From assembly GCA_902702965.1 (NCBI GenBank), contig CACRXP010000682.1, positions 190,638 through 254,637 on the forward strand: 64,000 nucleotides of DNA, in the 5' to 3' direction. This DNA comes from Spirometra erinaceieuropaei. Its lineage: Eukaryota; Platyhelminthes; Cestoda; Diphyllobothriidea; Diphyllobothriidae. Below, piece by piece: positions 13,066 to 24,071 of this stretch (position 1 is its first letter; each line of letters begins with the position of its first letter). Under the pieces are notes generated by a model, which worked only from the letters and a program-made list of their open reading frames with translations, did not search any database and had not been told where the DNA came from. The position numbers and the translations under genes are program-made.

Positions 13066-13162
13066 GAGTAAGTGGAAAATACTTATCTTTCTTGCTGCAC
13101 TGGCTGTTTTGCCTTATGTTTACTGGATAAGATATTATCCTAAAAGGCAAGAAAAGATTCAG
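13066..13162 (+). CDS. LARGE: LARGE-like exon 1 (first found): membrane anchor
   Basis: After acceptor ttttag the exon reads SKWKILIFLAALAVLPYVYW followed by IRYYPKRQEKIQ, then donor gtaaga. This is a short basic segment, one hydrophobic helix of about 17 residues and a basic stem, the plan of a Golgi type II glycosyltransferase. The exon starts with the third base of a codon, so an upstream exon supplies the start. An ATG at 13025 in the same frame is followed at once by TGA, so it cannot be the start. Ends in phase 0, matching exon 2. Confidence 0.7.
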
Positions 13163-13299
13163 GTAAGATTTGCAATCTATTTGCATTTTATTCACAACTA
13201 TGTTTATTTCTGTATATGTATATGGCATTTGAATCTCTAAAATTTATTTCTTCTGTATTTTGTCCAGTCGAAATGCCATAAAAGTCCCCCAGAGGAAAT

Positions 13300-13600
13300 A
13301 TCTCGCTAGACTTACAAACATAAACAGCAGCATGGCTTTGAGGTTATTTTCAAAAATTAGGATATCGGCATAATTTGTCGTTTTTACCACTGTTTCAAAC
13401 TACCTCAAAACCGATTCATTGTTCATTTTTAAGTGTACGCCTTACTCGTGTTTTTTAGAAGAGCGCAGCAAACACAAACAAATGCACTGAAAATGAGGAT
13501 ATTCTCATAAGTTATTGTTTTCACTACGTTTGCGCAGTAACCCAAGGCAAATTCATTGGTCAATATTAAGGGCATGTTTAATTTACGTTCTTTTAGAAAG
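13300..13600 (+). repeat. Tandem approximately 138-bp repeats covering a splice acceptor and exon edge
   Basis: Three successive copies of an intron segment, each ending in an acceptor and the start of an exon-like tract: acceptors at 13308-13309, 13457-13458 and 13595-13596. The two downstream exon starts read AAGAGCGCAGCAAACACAAA and AAAGCTACTGCAAATGTAAA. Only the last opens into the long conserved exon 2. The middle one stays open until a TAA before 13570. Confidence 0.7.
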
Positions 13601-13884
13601 CTACTGCAAATGTAAACAAATCAGCTGATGGAACAACTCAAAAAAGAATAACATACATTCACATCGCCCAAGTAGTTTTTGGGACGGTTCAGTGCCGTTT
13701 TGAGGTTCTCGCGCTCAAAAGCATACTCAGAAAGTGGAAGTCAACAGGCAGGCATGCTGAAATGCAAAAAATACACTTGCACATACTGTGTGATGAGAAG
13801 TCAAAAGTCGTTATGAATACTCTGCTGAAGACTTGGCAATTAAAGGATGTGAACTACACGCTATACGTGATCTCGGACTACAAG
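13597..13884 (+). CDS. LARGE: LARGE-like exon 2: start of GT8 domain
   Basis: Ninety-six codons in phase 0, acceptor cttttag and donor gtttgt. After a stem (KATANVNKSADGTTQKR) it reads ITYIHIAQVVFGTVQCRFEV, then ALKSILRKWKS, IHLHILCDEKSKVVMNTLL and VNYTLYVISDYK. This follows the first beta-strands of the LARGE GT8 domain (vertebrate IHVVLVCAGYNATR, LVKSVLFHRR, LHFHLIADSIAE). It binds the UDP-sugar. The usual GYNA-type loop is altered (VVFGTVQC), a sign of divergence. Confidence 0.8.
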
Positions 13885-14178
13885 GTTTGTTGTCTACGTA
13901 ATTTCCCGTCAGCATTCTTCCTTGTAGAAAACATCGTTTACTAAATTGTTACATGATAACTACAACAATGGCTTAGATATAAGTTGGAAAAAGTTTTATT
14001 ATTTGGCGGTTAAGAAATACAGCATTTGACGGTCAAACAAAGGCATAACTAAACAGCGGAACCAAAAGTGCTGTCTTAATTTGCAGAACTTAATAACTTG
14101 AAACAACGCACATGACAAATGGGTCAGTTTTATGGTGCAATTAAAGCTGACAGTCAGCAATAAAAGGAAGTTAAAGTT

Positions 14179-15141
14179 CAGCGAGTGACCGATCACAGAA
14201 AATTTTGACCAAAATTCAGAAACGGGTTTCCAATCTCGTAGGATAACTTGAGCGGAATTGTAATAATAATTAGTATACGGTACAATCCACAACAGTTCGA
14301 ACTTGCCAGGATGTCAGCTTTTGAATGCACTTTGCTACGGTTCCCCGCAGAAACAAAACTCGACAAAAATTGACTACTTAGGTAGCACGCATTTTTCACA
14401 TTGGTTTCCGATGGTCTTACAAATTCAAATATATGTTGTAGAAAACATCACATAATATGCTTTTCCTTGCTGGTCTAGTAGGAAATAACATTTTCTTTAT
14501 ATTTTATACCCTAAGGAAGGTTATCTTTCGGTTTTAAATTTTTTTTAATTTTGAGATTTCTAAGACATCGTAATTGTCCGTTTATCGACGCTCCCAGTGA
14601 AATGTACAACATAGTCCGCATCCATTGCGAAATTCTATGAACTCTGTATGGTCTCTTTTTATTGACATAATGAAATATACGATTTTACTCACGCGGAAAT
14701 CATACACTTTGTAGACCTAAATAACTGAACGCTAATGAATCCCGATCTGGCCCACAAATATTTTGAAATTGGGAATATTATTTAAACTTAGATAAACACC
14801 TTCCTTAGAAATAAAGTGTCAAGTCAATGTGATTTTCTGCTGAGCTAGCAGAAGAAAGCATAATTTCGTGCATATTATCTACAAGATATATTTGAATTTG
14901 TACGACTATCGAAAATGAATACGAAAAATGCATGCTACATAAAAAGTCAATTTTTACGGAGAGTTTTTTTGTGAGAGGCCAAATAGAAGTGCATTCAAAA
15001 GCCAACACAGTTTTAAATCCGAAATACTATAGGATTATGTCGCATATTAGTCAATATTATAGTCCCACCTACGTAATCACTCCCAATCAAAAGCGCTTTT
15101 CAGAATTTTGATCAACATTTTATGAGACCTGTCACGTACTG
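14179..15141. mobile_element. Foldback element copy 1 (complete)
   Basis: A 963-bp element in a LARGE-like intron: a left arm of about 360 bp, a centre of about 230 bp, and a right arm that is the reverse complement of the left. Ends read CAGCGAGTGACC and its complement-like partner ggtCACGTACTG. No coding capacity. It belongs to the same family as 16278, 21781, 48483 and 59346. Confidence 0.75.
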
Positions 15142-15441
15142 TAGATTACCACACAAATACACAAGTCGACAAAGTGACAAGTTTTGTCGTCATTTTTTGA
15201 ATTTCTAACAACAGATAACAGCATGGCTATAGATTTTTTTCAAATCTGAGCTGTTTTAATCAAAAAGGTTGGCTTCCGTTTCAAAAGGGATTGCACCAGG
15301 TCACTGATTCAAAGGGACGTTAATCATTTATGTTTTGTGTTTTTGCTTGGTCGAAAATGTGACTTAGGCATTATAATGCTTAAGAAATAAGCAGCACAAT
15401 AAGCAAAGACAATTTAGATGAAAAATGTATTTTTCGCTAAG

Positions 15442-15537
15442 GAAAAGACCTCATGGATGCAAAGTCCACATTATGCCGCAAAACCTGCCACCTTGCGCCT
15501 TTATCTCCCAGAAATTCTAAACAACAACATTGAGAAG
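15442..15537 (+). CDS. LARGE: LARGE-like exon 3
   Basis: Thirty-two codons, phase 0 at both ends: EKTSWMQSPHYAAKPATLRL, then YLPEILNNNIEK and donor gtgagc. It corresponds to vertebrate [27 protein letters not shown], with the same spacing to the LDTD motif that opens exon 4. The SW..xPHY core is kept, but YSGIYG is replaced by YAAKPA, removing a glycine-rich turn near the donor site. The acceptor at 15440-15441 (cgctaag) was chosen because it restores the family length; gaaaag six bases later would also keep frame. Confidence 0.75.
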
Positions 15538-15541
15538 GTGA

Positions 15542-16277
15542 GCTGACGATTTTCAGAATTATTTTGTATCTGATCATCCTTCTCCTTCATATCTCTCCGT
15601 AAATTGTGAGTTCCACTTCGTGTTATCAAAATCGTTCCGATGGGTGTAATTTTTCCGTGACGCCAACATGCCTTTCTCAACAAGGTAACATCAGAAGATG
15701 TCAGTCAGTCTGCATGTCAAGATGCATCTATTTCATGGTTTTACATCCAGATTTCAAGGCGAAAGTGAGCACTTTTGGTTTGTTCTAAACTTGAAAGTCC
15801 AAAATTTCGGCCGTCTGGAAAAAAGTCTTTTATTAATTGTCCCAGAGAGCGGCGGGCGCGGGAGTTGATTTACTCCTGAACCGGTCTATTTTAGGGCAGA
15901 TTTGCACAGCAAAAACCGTGCTTTCTCCTCTCTCGCCCGCTAAGCTCCGATGATACGACAATGTCAGGACTATTGGAGGTGAGTTGGAACAAAGTTAAAC
16001 GACCGAGCCTGCGCTGGCCACACACGACCTGCTCCCCAAAGCATGTAGCATACTTCGGCGGGAGCCAGTGAGCCCGATTGTCAGTCCCGTGTGGCAGCTC
16101 CCAAAGTCACCATGTTTAACGCGCCGCGATAGTTTCGAACACTTCACACTCACTGTTCTGAGTCATGGAAAGGGTCAACTGTTTATCAGAGACAAACGCT
16201 GAGGTGATTGGTAGTTAACCTTCAAACGCCCAACGTCTTGCGTTGCCTACAGCCATGGCCTGTCACATTGCCATCTG
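15542..16277. other. Intron, no gene seen
   Basis: Includes a GC-richer stretch 15840-16140 without recognised similarity. No exon with flanking splice sites was recognised. Confidence 0.5.
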
Positions 16278-17265
16278 CAGTGCGTAACCGATCTTATGAA
16301 ATGTTGGCCGAAACCCTGAAATTCGTTTTCGATTTTGAAGGATTATTTAAAAGGAGTTGTAATATTGATTGGTATGCAGCATATCCTACACAATTTCGGA
16401 TTTGGCAGGATGTCAGCTTTCGGATGCGTTCCATTTTGGCCTCCTGCAGACAAGCACTTGGTAAAAAATAACTACTTAAGTAGCTTGCATTTTTCCTATT
16501 AATTTTCGATCGTCTTATAAATTAAAATATATTTTATAGAAAACATAAATAAAAATATGCTTTCTCTTTCTCTTCTGGTAGAAAACCACATTGCCTTAAT
16601 ATTCTATATGCGAAGGAATTGTATAGTTGGGTTTTAAAAAAGTTTCTTATTATTAGCTTATTAAGACCCTAGGATGTCCATGCATACAGGACCGCACATG
16701 TCCGTTTGTCAATGCTCTTCATGAAATGTACAACACAGTCCGAATCCATTGCGAAATTTTATGGACTCTGTGTAGTATATTCTTAAAGGTGTAGGGGAAT
16801 ATTTTTTTTTCTCTACTCGGGAAACATGCACTTTGTAAATTGAAATCGCTAAACGCTTATGCAATGGTAGATAAGGCGCAAATTTATGCGGAAAGTGAGG
16901 AACTTTTTAAAACCTAAATACATACCTTCCTAGGGTATGAAATATAAATATGACGCGATTGTTTGCCAGAAGAATAGAAGAAGGTATGTTTTGTGCGTTT
17001 TCTGTACAAAAGATCTTTGAATTTATAAGACCATCGAAAATCGCTCGAAAAAATGCTTTCTATTTCAGTAATCACTTTTAAGCGAGTGTGGATTTACAGA
17101 AGGTAAGAAAGTAGAGCATTCAAAAGTAGCCATTCTGGCAAGTCCGACATGCCATAAATTATGCTGCATATTAATAAATATTACAACCCCATCTAAGTTA
17201 TCCCTCCTACTCGAAAACGCATTCCAGAATATTGGCCAAAATTTCATGAGATCGGTCACGCACCG
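16278..17265. mobile_element. Foldback element copy 2 (complete)
   Basis: Left arm begins CAGTGCGTAACCGATCTTAT at 16278; right arm ends with its inverted counterpart ATCGGTCACGCACCG near 17265. Arms of about 370 bp flank a centre of about 240 bp. The same interior blocks as in the other copies appear inverted in each arm (caggatgtcagcttt, cttaagtagc, tttcgatcgtctta). Non-coding, presumably moved by a transposase encoded elsewhere. Confidence 0.78.
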
Positions 17266-17297
17266 TACATGCAAATGTGACGCTCGGACAAAAGATT

Positions 17298-18097
17298 TAT
17301 TAGCCTGACGTTTCGAATTCTCACTCAAATCTATCGTCAGAGAGAGAGAGTTAAGTAAGGGTAGTGGATTGTCTGGGTCATTTAACATGTATGGGATGTA
17401 GTTGCTAGACCTCTACATGCCTATCGCAGTCGGCAGTTGGGGAGTGCATTACGGCTCAACTAGCCAGATGTTGAAGTATGCAGTTGCCATGCACACGCTA
17501 TTCGCTACTGTGTTGGTCAAGATTATCGGCTCCCTCGCTCATTAACCGAAGCTGAATTTCTGGCTGCCTGATTTTGTTAGTTGTGCGAACTCTTGGGCGA
17601 TATGCCTCGTCGACGTAGACACCAGTGACAGTGGTTATTTGCAAGCTTTCCTGACGGCCAAATATTTTTGCCTAGGTAAAGTCTCAGCGCCGAATAAGCA
17701 GTAGGGAATTCTTTGCGTTCCTTGATTGATTGAGGACCGAAAGATCATGACTCGAGCATCTAGCGGCTTACGCAATTGTCCCCTTTAGCAAGAAGTTTTG
17801 CTTCGTCAAACCTGAATCTCTGGTTGGGTTCCGTCAAATGGGGGGGGGGCGAATTGGGAGTTGGCGTCGTTCCTCCTCACTGCTGACGCGTGCTCGTAAC
17901 AGTCTTTCGGATTCTCCAACAAAGTCACTTTGTCCCGAACTGCACCGGACCCGGTAAACAATTTCAGATGTTTCCTGTCGTCGCAGTGGGTCTTTCGTCC
18001 TCATGATCTGGTGTCTTACGGTTGCCTTCGCTCTGCGCGCAACTCCAATTCCGATGGGAGTGAGAAGGCGGCTGACGGCTTCCGAGACATTGTTCAC
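17298..18097 (-). mobile_element. PLE fragment, minus strand: GIY-YIG region plus terminal region
   Basis: The minus strand from 18097 reads VSEAVSRLLTPIGIGVARRA, then MRTKDPLRRQETSEIVYRVR, CSSGQSDFVGESERLLRARV. This is the zinc-finger-like/GIY-YIG junction of a PLE (compare CSCGQSNYVGETGRQ in the copy at 42.3 kb). The endonuclease Tyr is F here and the EHAAAVRR stretch is lost. Downstream is a non-coding terminal region ending in a hammerhead-like motif at 17344-17303. Confidence 0.75.
17303..17344 (-). ncRNA. Hammerhead-like motif
   Basis: On the minus strand: CTCT, CTGACGA, an imperfect hairpin (TAGATTTGAGTGAGAATTC), GAAAC, GTCAGGC. Core boxes CTGANGA and GAAA are intact, but stem II has mismatches and the stem I strand CTCT pairs less well with AGGC. 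Confidence 0.6.
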
Positions 18098-18099
18098 GC

Positions 18100-18475
18100 A
18101 CGGGAGAACTCACAGGAATTTGGAGCGGGGTGGATTTCGTCTCTGGCCTCGTTTGCGCAGGTACTGGTCGACGAAGTTGCGCGCGCAGCCATTCACTCTA
18201 ACCTTCTGTCAAAGGTGTCATAATTCAGTAACCTTGTCTTCAGTTTCACTGCAGTGTGTTTCCACACGCTGGTATAACGCTTTTACGCAACTGCATACTT
18301 CAGCAGCTGGCCAGTTGAGTCGTTCTGCCCTCGGGAACTGCCAACACTGATGCGCGTGTAGCCACCTATCAACTACATACTATGAATACTGCAATGCATG
18401 GGCAATATGCCAGTCCTATCCAACTCTGTTTCTGATTATGAATTCGTGTGAGAATCCAGAACGTCGGGCTAATAA
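18100..18475 (+). mobile_element. PLE terminal region, plus strand
   Basis: Head-to-head with the minus-strand PLE just before it. Contains the decayed box ACTATGAATACTGC near 18377 and a hammerhead-like motif at 18428-18469, in the same order and spacing as the other copies. No coding remains seen on this strand. Confidence 0.6.
18428..18469 (+). ncRNA. Hammerhead-like motif (decayed)
   Basis: GTTT, CTGATTA (normally CTGATGA), hairpin GAATTC..GAATCC, AGAAC, GTCGGGC, then AATAAGGCTC. Core box 1 and the GAAA box each carry changes. Confidence 0.5.
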
Positions 18476-18479
18476 GGCT

Positions 18480-20032
18480 CTCGTTCTATCGATCGTGTTA
18501 CACTCTTCGTGAGTACTTCCTGGAACTCGTCTCTTCTCCTCTATATTAGCAATATTAACATTTCCTCCAGGCATATTCAGCTACATTTGGAAGAGCGAAA
18601 TCCACGTGACAAGACGAGTGGTTGAGTGTAAAATGATAACGAAAACCACATTTATAAAAATAGCACCAAACGGCTAATATTTTAACACGATTACCATTAC
18701 GCTTTAGAACTTAAATTTGAGCTATATCAAAAGGTTGTATTTTACTTGTTTCTAGTGGAACGAAGCAGCAGTCAATTTATAATATTTAGTCATTTTTCTT
18801 TAGATTAAAAGTCATTACTTGTTTGTCAAATGAAACATTTCATAGCGGTATCTACCTTCTAAGTTTAAACACTAGGCACTAATGCAGGCAGAAAATCCCT
18901 TCAGTTTTCACCAAGCGTCATTTGTTCTAGCTATTTATTCCTTCAGACTTTTTCGCCAATTACACTTTTCCTCCAGTGGAAATGAGAACGGTCGTCAGTT
19001 ATTTCTGAGAGGAAGGAAGACTCTTTCATTTTGTTATGGCAGAAAATCGGTCCCCACCTCGCACTTTAGGGTGGACCTATCGCATTGGTTTCATGTCATA
19101 TTCTCGTGTGGTTCTTAATCCGGTTATCCTGTCAGATGTTTTTTTGCGGCAACACATGAAAGCCAAGTCTCTTCGCTCGAATCTGTCTTCAAAGGATCCC
19201 GAGAGCCTGCCCACGCGTTTACTCTGTGATGATATCGCTGCAGACCCTCGAAGATGAAGGGGGACGTCGCCAACGATATAAGGACACACCCGAAGTGATG
19301 TAAGCGAGTTAAAAGAGAAACATCCTAAAGAGACTTAGTTGGTGCACTGCCGGAATACTTTAACAATTTGAGGCTCACGTACATTCAAGACGAAGACAAA
19401 TGACTGAGAATGCAGAACGCGGACCTGCGGATGAAAGCTACCGACACTCAGCTTCCGCCAAAATGTCGGCGTTGAAAGCTAATTCTTTGAGTTATAACTG
19501 GATTCTAGAATTTCAAACTCACCGCAGTATCATCGCAACCGGTGCTACTATCAGCAGCACCACTATGATGTCTCTGTCACTTTTCTACACCAGAATAGGA
19601 CGTTTCCGTCCCGTTTCTTATTTGTCGGACACGGTTGTATTTTCCGCAAACAGAATGCCATCGACAAAGCACAAACTTTTGCACCTATCTCCTTCTGTGA
19701 CTTCACATTCTATGCTAGCTGTACACCCGGGAATTCATCCCAGCAAGACCAGAAAACCGACGCCTGGAGTTTTTAATCATACGCAAGCGCGTAGGCCTGC
19801 GGTTAAACGGTACCCACATTCAAGCCCTGCCTAAATGGCCGTGGTGTACAATAACACTTGTCTCTGTTTAATTTCTTCAGAAATTAACTGCGAACTTGGA
19901 ATAGATCAGTTCATTTTAGGTCTATTTGCTCAAATGGAAGTTTTTATATATGAATATTTGGGTCGATGTTCATAAGCTACAGCGGGTAACCGCGTAATAT
20001 TCATTACCTGCCGACCGGCAGCTAGTAGTATA
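18480..20032. other. Intron, no gene seen
   Basis: Open frames at 18882-19118, 19036-19257 and 19400-19834 show no recognised protein, no flanking conserved splice phase and no repeat of catalytic motifs. The 19400-19834 frame is Ser/Thr/His-rich. A 50-bp block at 19985-20036 recurs near 51420-51475. Confidence 0.5.
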
Positions 20033-20297
20033 CAGTGCGTGACCGATCTCGTGAAATGTTGGCCAAAATTCTGAAATTCGTTTTCGATTAGAAAGGATTA
20101 CTTAGGTGAAGTTAAATATTGACTAACGCACGACATAATCCTATAGCATTTCGGACTTGGCAGGATGTCAGCTTTTGGCTGCACTCCTTTTTGATCCCAT
20201 TCAGAAACCGTCCTTGGTAAAAAAAATGACTACCTAAGTAGCATGCATTTTTCCTATGGATTTCCGATGGTCTTATAAATTCAAATATACTTCATAG
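20033..20297. mobile_element. Foldback element copy 3 (left arm, cut by gap)
   Basis: Starts CAGTGCGTGACCGATCTC at 20033 and follows the left-arm sequence until the N run at 20298. Centre and right arm are absent on the far side of the gap. Confidence 0.75.
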
Positions 20298-20393
20298 NNN
20301 NNNNNNNNNNNNNNNNNNNNNNNNNNNNNNNNNNNNNNNNNNNNNNNNNNNNNNNNNNNNNNNNNNNNNNNNNNNNNNNNNNNNNNNNNNNNN
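20298..20393. other. Assembly gap (96 N)
   Basis: A run of N that breaks a foldback arm on one side and a PLE on the other; true length unknown. Confidence 0.99.
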
Positions 20394-20399
20394 GGTATG

Positions 20400-20970
20400 G
20401 TTGCGTACAAATCAACAACGTCGGATAAACTGGAAGAATGCTTCGGACGCAAATCATCGAACACGCGGCAGCGGTGCGAAGAAATGACGCCAAGTCTCAA
20501 GTCGCGGCCCGTTTGACGATACCCGGCCACAGATTCAAGTTTGATGAGGTCGAAATTCTCGCGGGAAGTGGTGATCGCTTGGGCCGCGAGTCATGGTTCG
20601 GTGGGCCACAGTCCGTCAACAGGTTCAAAGATACTCCTACCCCATATTCGGTGCTGAGACTTAGTCTGGCCAAAGTGATTAGGCACTCAGCGTCGCTCAG
20701 GTGGCCAACCAATCATCACATCAGCATCCAACAGGGGTGATGAGATTTCAGCAAGTAACAATTCGCATGCCGGCCAGCAAGCCATTAACGCACCTGCGGG
20801 CAACAATCCCCGATGAAGTTGAGAGCGGTTAATTAACATGGGTATGCGGTGTCATAGCGACTGCATACTATAAATACTCCAACTGCCTGTGCACAAATCA
20901 TTCGTCTCTATCACAGTCTCTAATGAAGTGTTTGAGCGTAAATCCGAAGCGTCTGGCAAATGCAGTTCCT
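20400..20970 (+). mobile_element. PLE 3' end, plus strand
   Basis: Reads IIEHAAAVRRNDAKSQVAA, then GHRFKFDEVEIL and ESWFGGPQSVNRFKDTPTPY: the end of the GIY-YIG domain and the conserved C-terminal tail of a PLE. It is followed by the terminal region with ACTATAAATACTCC at 20867 and a hammerhead-like motif at 20916-20956. The 5' part is lost in the gap. Confidence 0.78.
20916..20956 (+). ncRNA. Hammerhead-like motif (decayed)
   Basis: GTCT, CTAATGA, hairpin, GAAGC in place of GAAAC, then GTCTGGC. Same place relative to the TATA-like box as in the copy at 42.9 kb. Confidence 0.5.
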
Positions 20971-21417
20971 GTTCCAGTGATCGGTTCTAATTCTGGTCAC
21001 TGGGAGACAAAAATACGGTGCTGTACAAGAGAACGAACCATCAGACACCCACCAACAAGCGAACCTCCTCTTTTGATTTATTGTCCATCACCTTGACAAT
21101 TTATTCAGTGAATGGAACACCTATCAAAACCTGATGGGCGAAGCCGGTTTAGCCAAAAGCCTATCCGCTTGTCGTCCACCTAATCTATCTCCGAGTGAAC
21201 AGTTGGTGTCCTGCCACTCAGGACATTTAATAAAAAGAAAGTTGAGGGAAGAAAAGGACTGAATACTTCATTCAAATGTGATCGTCCCAAAAACGACACA
21301 CATAGTTAATAGTCTGAGTTGATATAGCATTTAAAACTGGACGATTCGCATGTTGAGCAAATGCTTTTAGTGACCGTAGCAAAAAGCACAGTAAATTACA
21401 AACACTTCCGTCTTTAG
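20971..21417. other. Intron, no gene seen
   Basis: Nothing recognised apart from the polypyrimidine/acceptor of the next exon. Confidence 0.5.
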
Positions 21418-21501
21418 GTACTGGTGTTGGACACCGATGTAATACTCCTCGAGGATATATCCGAACTGTGGGATTTTATGTATATGACCGATGAAAATCA
21501 G
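21418..21501 (+). CDS. LARGE: LARGE-like exon 4: DxD motif of GT8 domain
   Basis: Twenty-eight codons, acceptor ctttag, donor gtatgc, phase 0 at both ends: VLVLDTDVILLEDISELW, then DFMYMTDENQ. This matches vertebrate VIVLDTDITFATDIAELW residue for residue at the motif. The two Asp of DTD bind the metal and the UDP-sugar in the xylosyltransferase domain and both are present, so this half could be catalytically competent. Confidence 0.9.
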
Positions 21502-21780
21502 GTATGCGAACTCTGGTGATGTTCTACGAAATTTCTATTTACCGCCATTTTTTGAATAAAAACTTTTCAAAAGAGTAAATAAATCAACAAAGCATCCGGG
21601 TTTGTTGTGGTAGATTTTTTTTACTTTGCAAACCGGCTCATATGATTTCGCGTGAGGACCTTTTGTTTGAGCGAGGGCACTATTTAAAAAAGGACAGTAT
21701 TAACTTCCCTCAACGGGAAAGCAACAAATAATTTTGTATTCGTTTACGAACAGTGGGTTCCTACTCTGTTCCACCTACGA

Positions 21781-22730
21781 TAAGTGACCGATTTCATGAG
21801 ATGTAAACTAAGATTCTGAAGTTTGTTTTCGATTGGTAAAGACTACTTAAGTGGGCTTGCAGTATTGATTATTATGCGGCATAATGCAGTAATACTTCAG
21901 AGATGACAGGATGTCACTACTTAACTGTATTTTCTTTTGGCTGCCTGCAATAATCGCGTTAAGTAAAACTGAATTCTTAGGCAGTATGAATTTTTCTATC
22001 GAATTTCGCTGTCATTATAGACTTAGAAAACATGCTAAAATATTTTTCTTGAGGCATCATGGCGGAAATTCACGTCTTCTTCGAACCCAATACTCAAAGA
22101 AAGGGTATCGTTTAGTTTTAAGATGCTTTTCTATTCCGTAATAAGTAAGAGCTTGATTTTCCATTGCATTTACGTTCAGGGTTTTCAGTCTAATAACTGT
22201 ATACTTTATATGTTAAAAAACATGAATTATTTTATGTCATTAAGCAGAAGCAATAGAGGGCCTAATGCATTTTGCAATTAATATGGGCAATTTTATACAT
22301 TTAACGGGGGATATTATAAATAGACACATATAATGACATTCAAATGAACGTTGCGCTGCCTTAAAAATCCCGTAGGTGTAAAGTTTTTAAAATCAAATCG
22401 TGTCCTTCCTTTGAACATCAAAATTGAGAATTGAATTTCCGCCAAATGAGCATAAGAATGTTTTCAAGCATGTTTTCTGTGAAATACATCTGAGTTTATA
22501 ATGGCGTCTAAATTCAATAAAAAAACAATGCACACTAAGTAAGTTGCCATTTATTACTCAGTGCGGTTATTGCATGCAGCCTAGAAAGAAGTTCACTTAT
22601 GTGCCAACATCCTGTTGTACATCAAATACTACGGCATTATTCCACCAGATAGTCGATATTACACCTACGGTATCCTTCCTAATCGAATACGCACTACAGC
22701 AATTCGGTTAACATTTCACATTTGAGAGCT
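21781..22730. mobile_element. Foldback element copy 4 (complete)
   Basis: Left arm 21781-22140, centre to about 22375, right arm 22380-22730 as its diverged inverted copy. The outermost CAGTG bases are not clear (flank reads ttaagtgaccgatttcatgag). Non-coding. Sits in the intron between LARGE-like exons 4 and 5. Confidence 0.7.
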
Positions 22731-22986
22731 TTTCTGCGGAAAAGTGGCATAGGTCCTAGATATCGCATACTTCAGTAAGTTGTAAAAAATCTACTAGCCA
22801 CAGTTTAGGTTTATTACATTCATTTAACGTTTCGTTTCAAAGTATCTGGCAGTGGTCTCGATAACTTCCGCCCTGAAGAGCTAAAGCTTTTTCGCTCACT
22901 TTCGGCCTAAATTCATACCATGAAGTCCATTTCACATTTACTGCTAGTAGGCAATGTTGCTGATTTCCCTTTACTTTCCTTTGCAG

Positions 22987-23058
22987 GCCATTTTGATGGC
23001 GAAGGACGAAAGTTATCTCTATACAATAAAGATCCACACTACAGAAACACAAGTCCTG
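22987..23058 (+). CDS. LARGE: LARGE-like exon 5
   Basis: Twenty-four codons, acceptor tttgcag, donor gtatgc, phase 0/0: AILMAKDESYLYTIKIHT then TETQVL. It aligns without gaps to vertebrate [20 protein letters not shown].. between the DxD exon and the GYNTG exon. The identity is low, but the exact length, phase and splice sites support it. Confidence 0.65.
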
Positions 23059-23749
23059 GTATGCAGAATTAATCACTGGAAGGATATGTCTGTCTCAGCA
23101 GTTTGCTGAGCGAGGATATGGTCGCTTAACCCTCGGAGTAAATATGCTAAAAGAAAAAAACTGGCGATATTTATTTGTATGTGACAGAGAAGTAAATAAA
23201 AGGACCTCACGATGGTAGTCAGGTGGGGGTGGTCAAGATGCTTTAAGGTAGTCATCGGAGTAAAAATACGACATCGCACTACCTTTTTCACAATGTCATC
23301 AAAGGGGCATTAAATTTATTTACTGTTTTTTATTATTAAATGGTAAAAAGAGTCGTCTATTAATTGGTGGCAATATGGAGGATTAACATCTGTGATACTA
23401 CAAAGTTCTTAGATGTTCATCTCTTTTGCTTCACACAAATGTCCCCCCGGAATGAGGGATTCCCGCCACAAACCGTATTCTTCCCAACGGTTGCTCTAGT
23501 TTAAAAGAGCCCAGTTAACAAAAACGTTAGGCCATGTCGCCAAGTTCAAGTAAATGTAAGACTTGACTTCTTGGAGAACATAGCGTGATGTCAGTATGCG
23601 GAGTAACTTTTGTCGAGAACAGTACTTATTGTCGCGATATGCTGGCGGGAGGCCTTATATGGAGCAAGGGGAGAAATTGTGCTCGGTATTATTATAGGAT
23701 ATTTTTCTTTTGCCACTACAACTACTATTGTTATTGCCCTGCGAATAGT

Positions 23750-23801
23750 ACTGCTACTACTACTACTTCTACTACTACTACCACTACTGCTACTACTACT
23801 T
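23750..23801. repeat. (CTA)n microsatellite
   Basis: Imperfect run of CTA/ACT triplets with single-base changes (cttcta, ctacca). It makes low-complexity open frames on both strands. Confidence 0.9.
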
Positions 23802-24071
23802 TCAATTGCTACCCAAACATCATCACTAATGAGTTTTTTCTTGTTGGACACGGTGAAAATTATCTATTAGCCATTCATTATCGACCATAGAAGTTCCCAC
23901 TAATGCGCTATGAAAGTAGTAAAGATATATTTTACGAATTTTCAGTGTTTGTCGTTAGTCAAAGCGCGCCAGAATCCTTGACAAATCCGTTAAAATTGAA
24001 AATTCAATTTGGCAAACGTGTGTGTTTGGTATCTCCTCATCAGGCCAAAACAGTTACATAAAATTTAATAT

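Noticed and set aside
23585..23890. Overlapping open frames on both strands, Thr/Leu/Ser-rich
   Set aside because: Caused by the CTA trinucleotide run and present on both strands, so not coding evidence.
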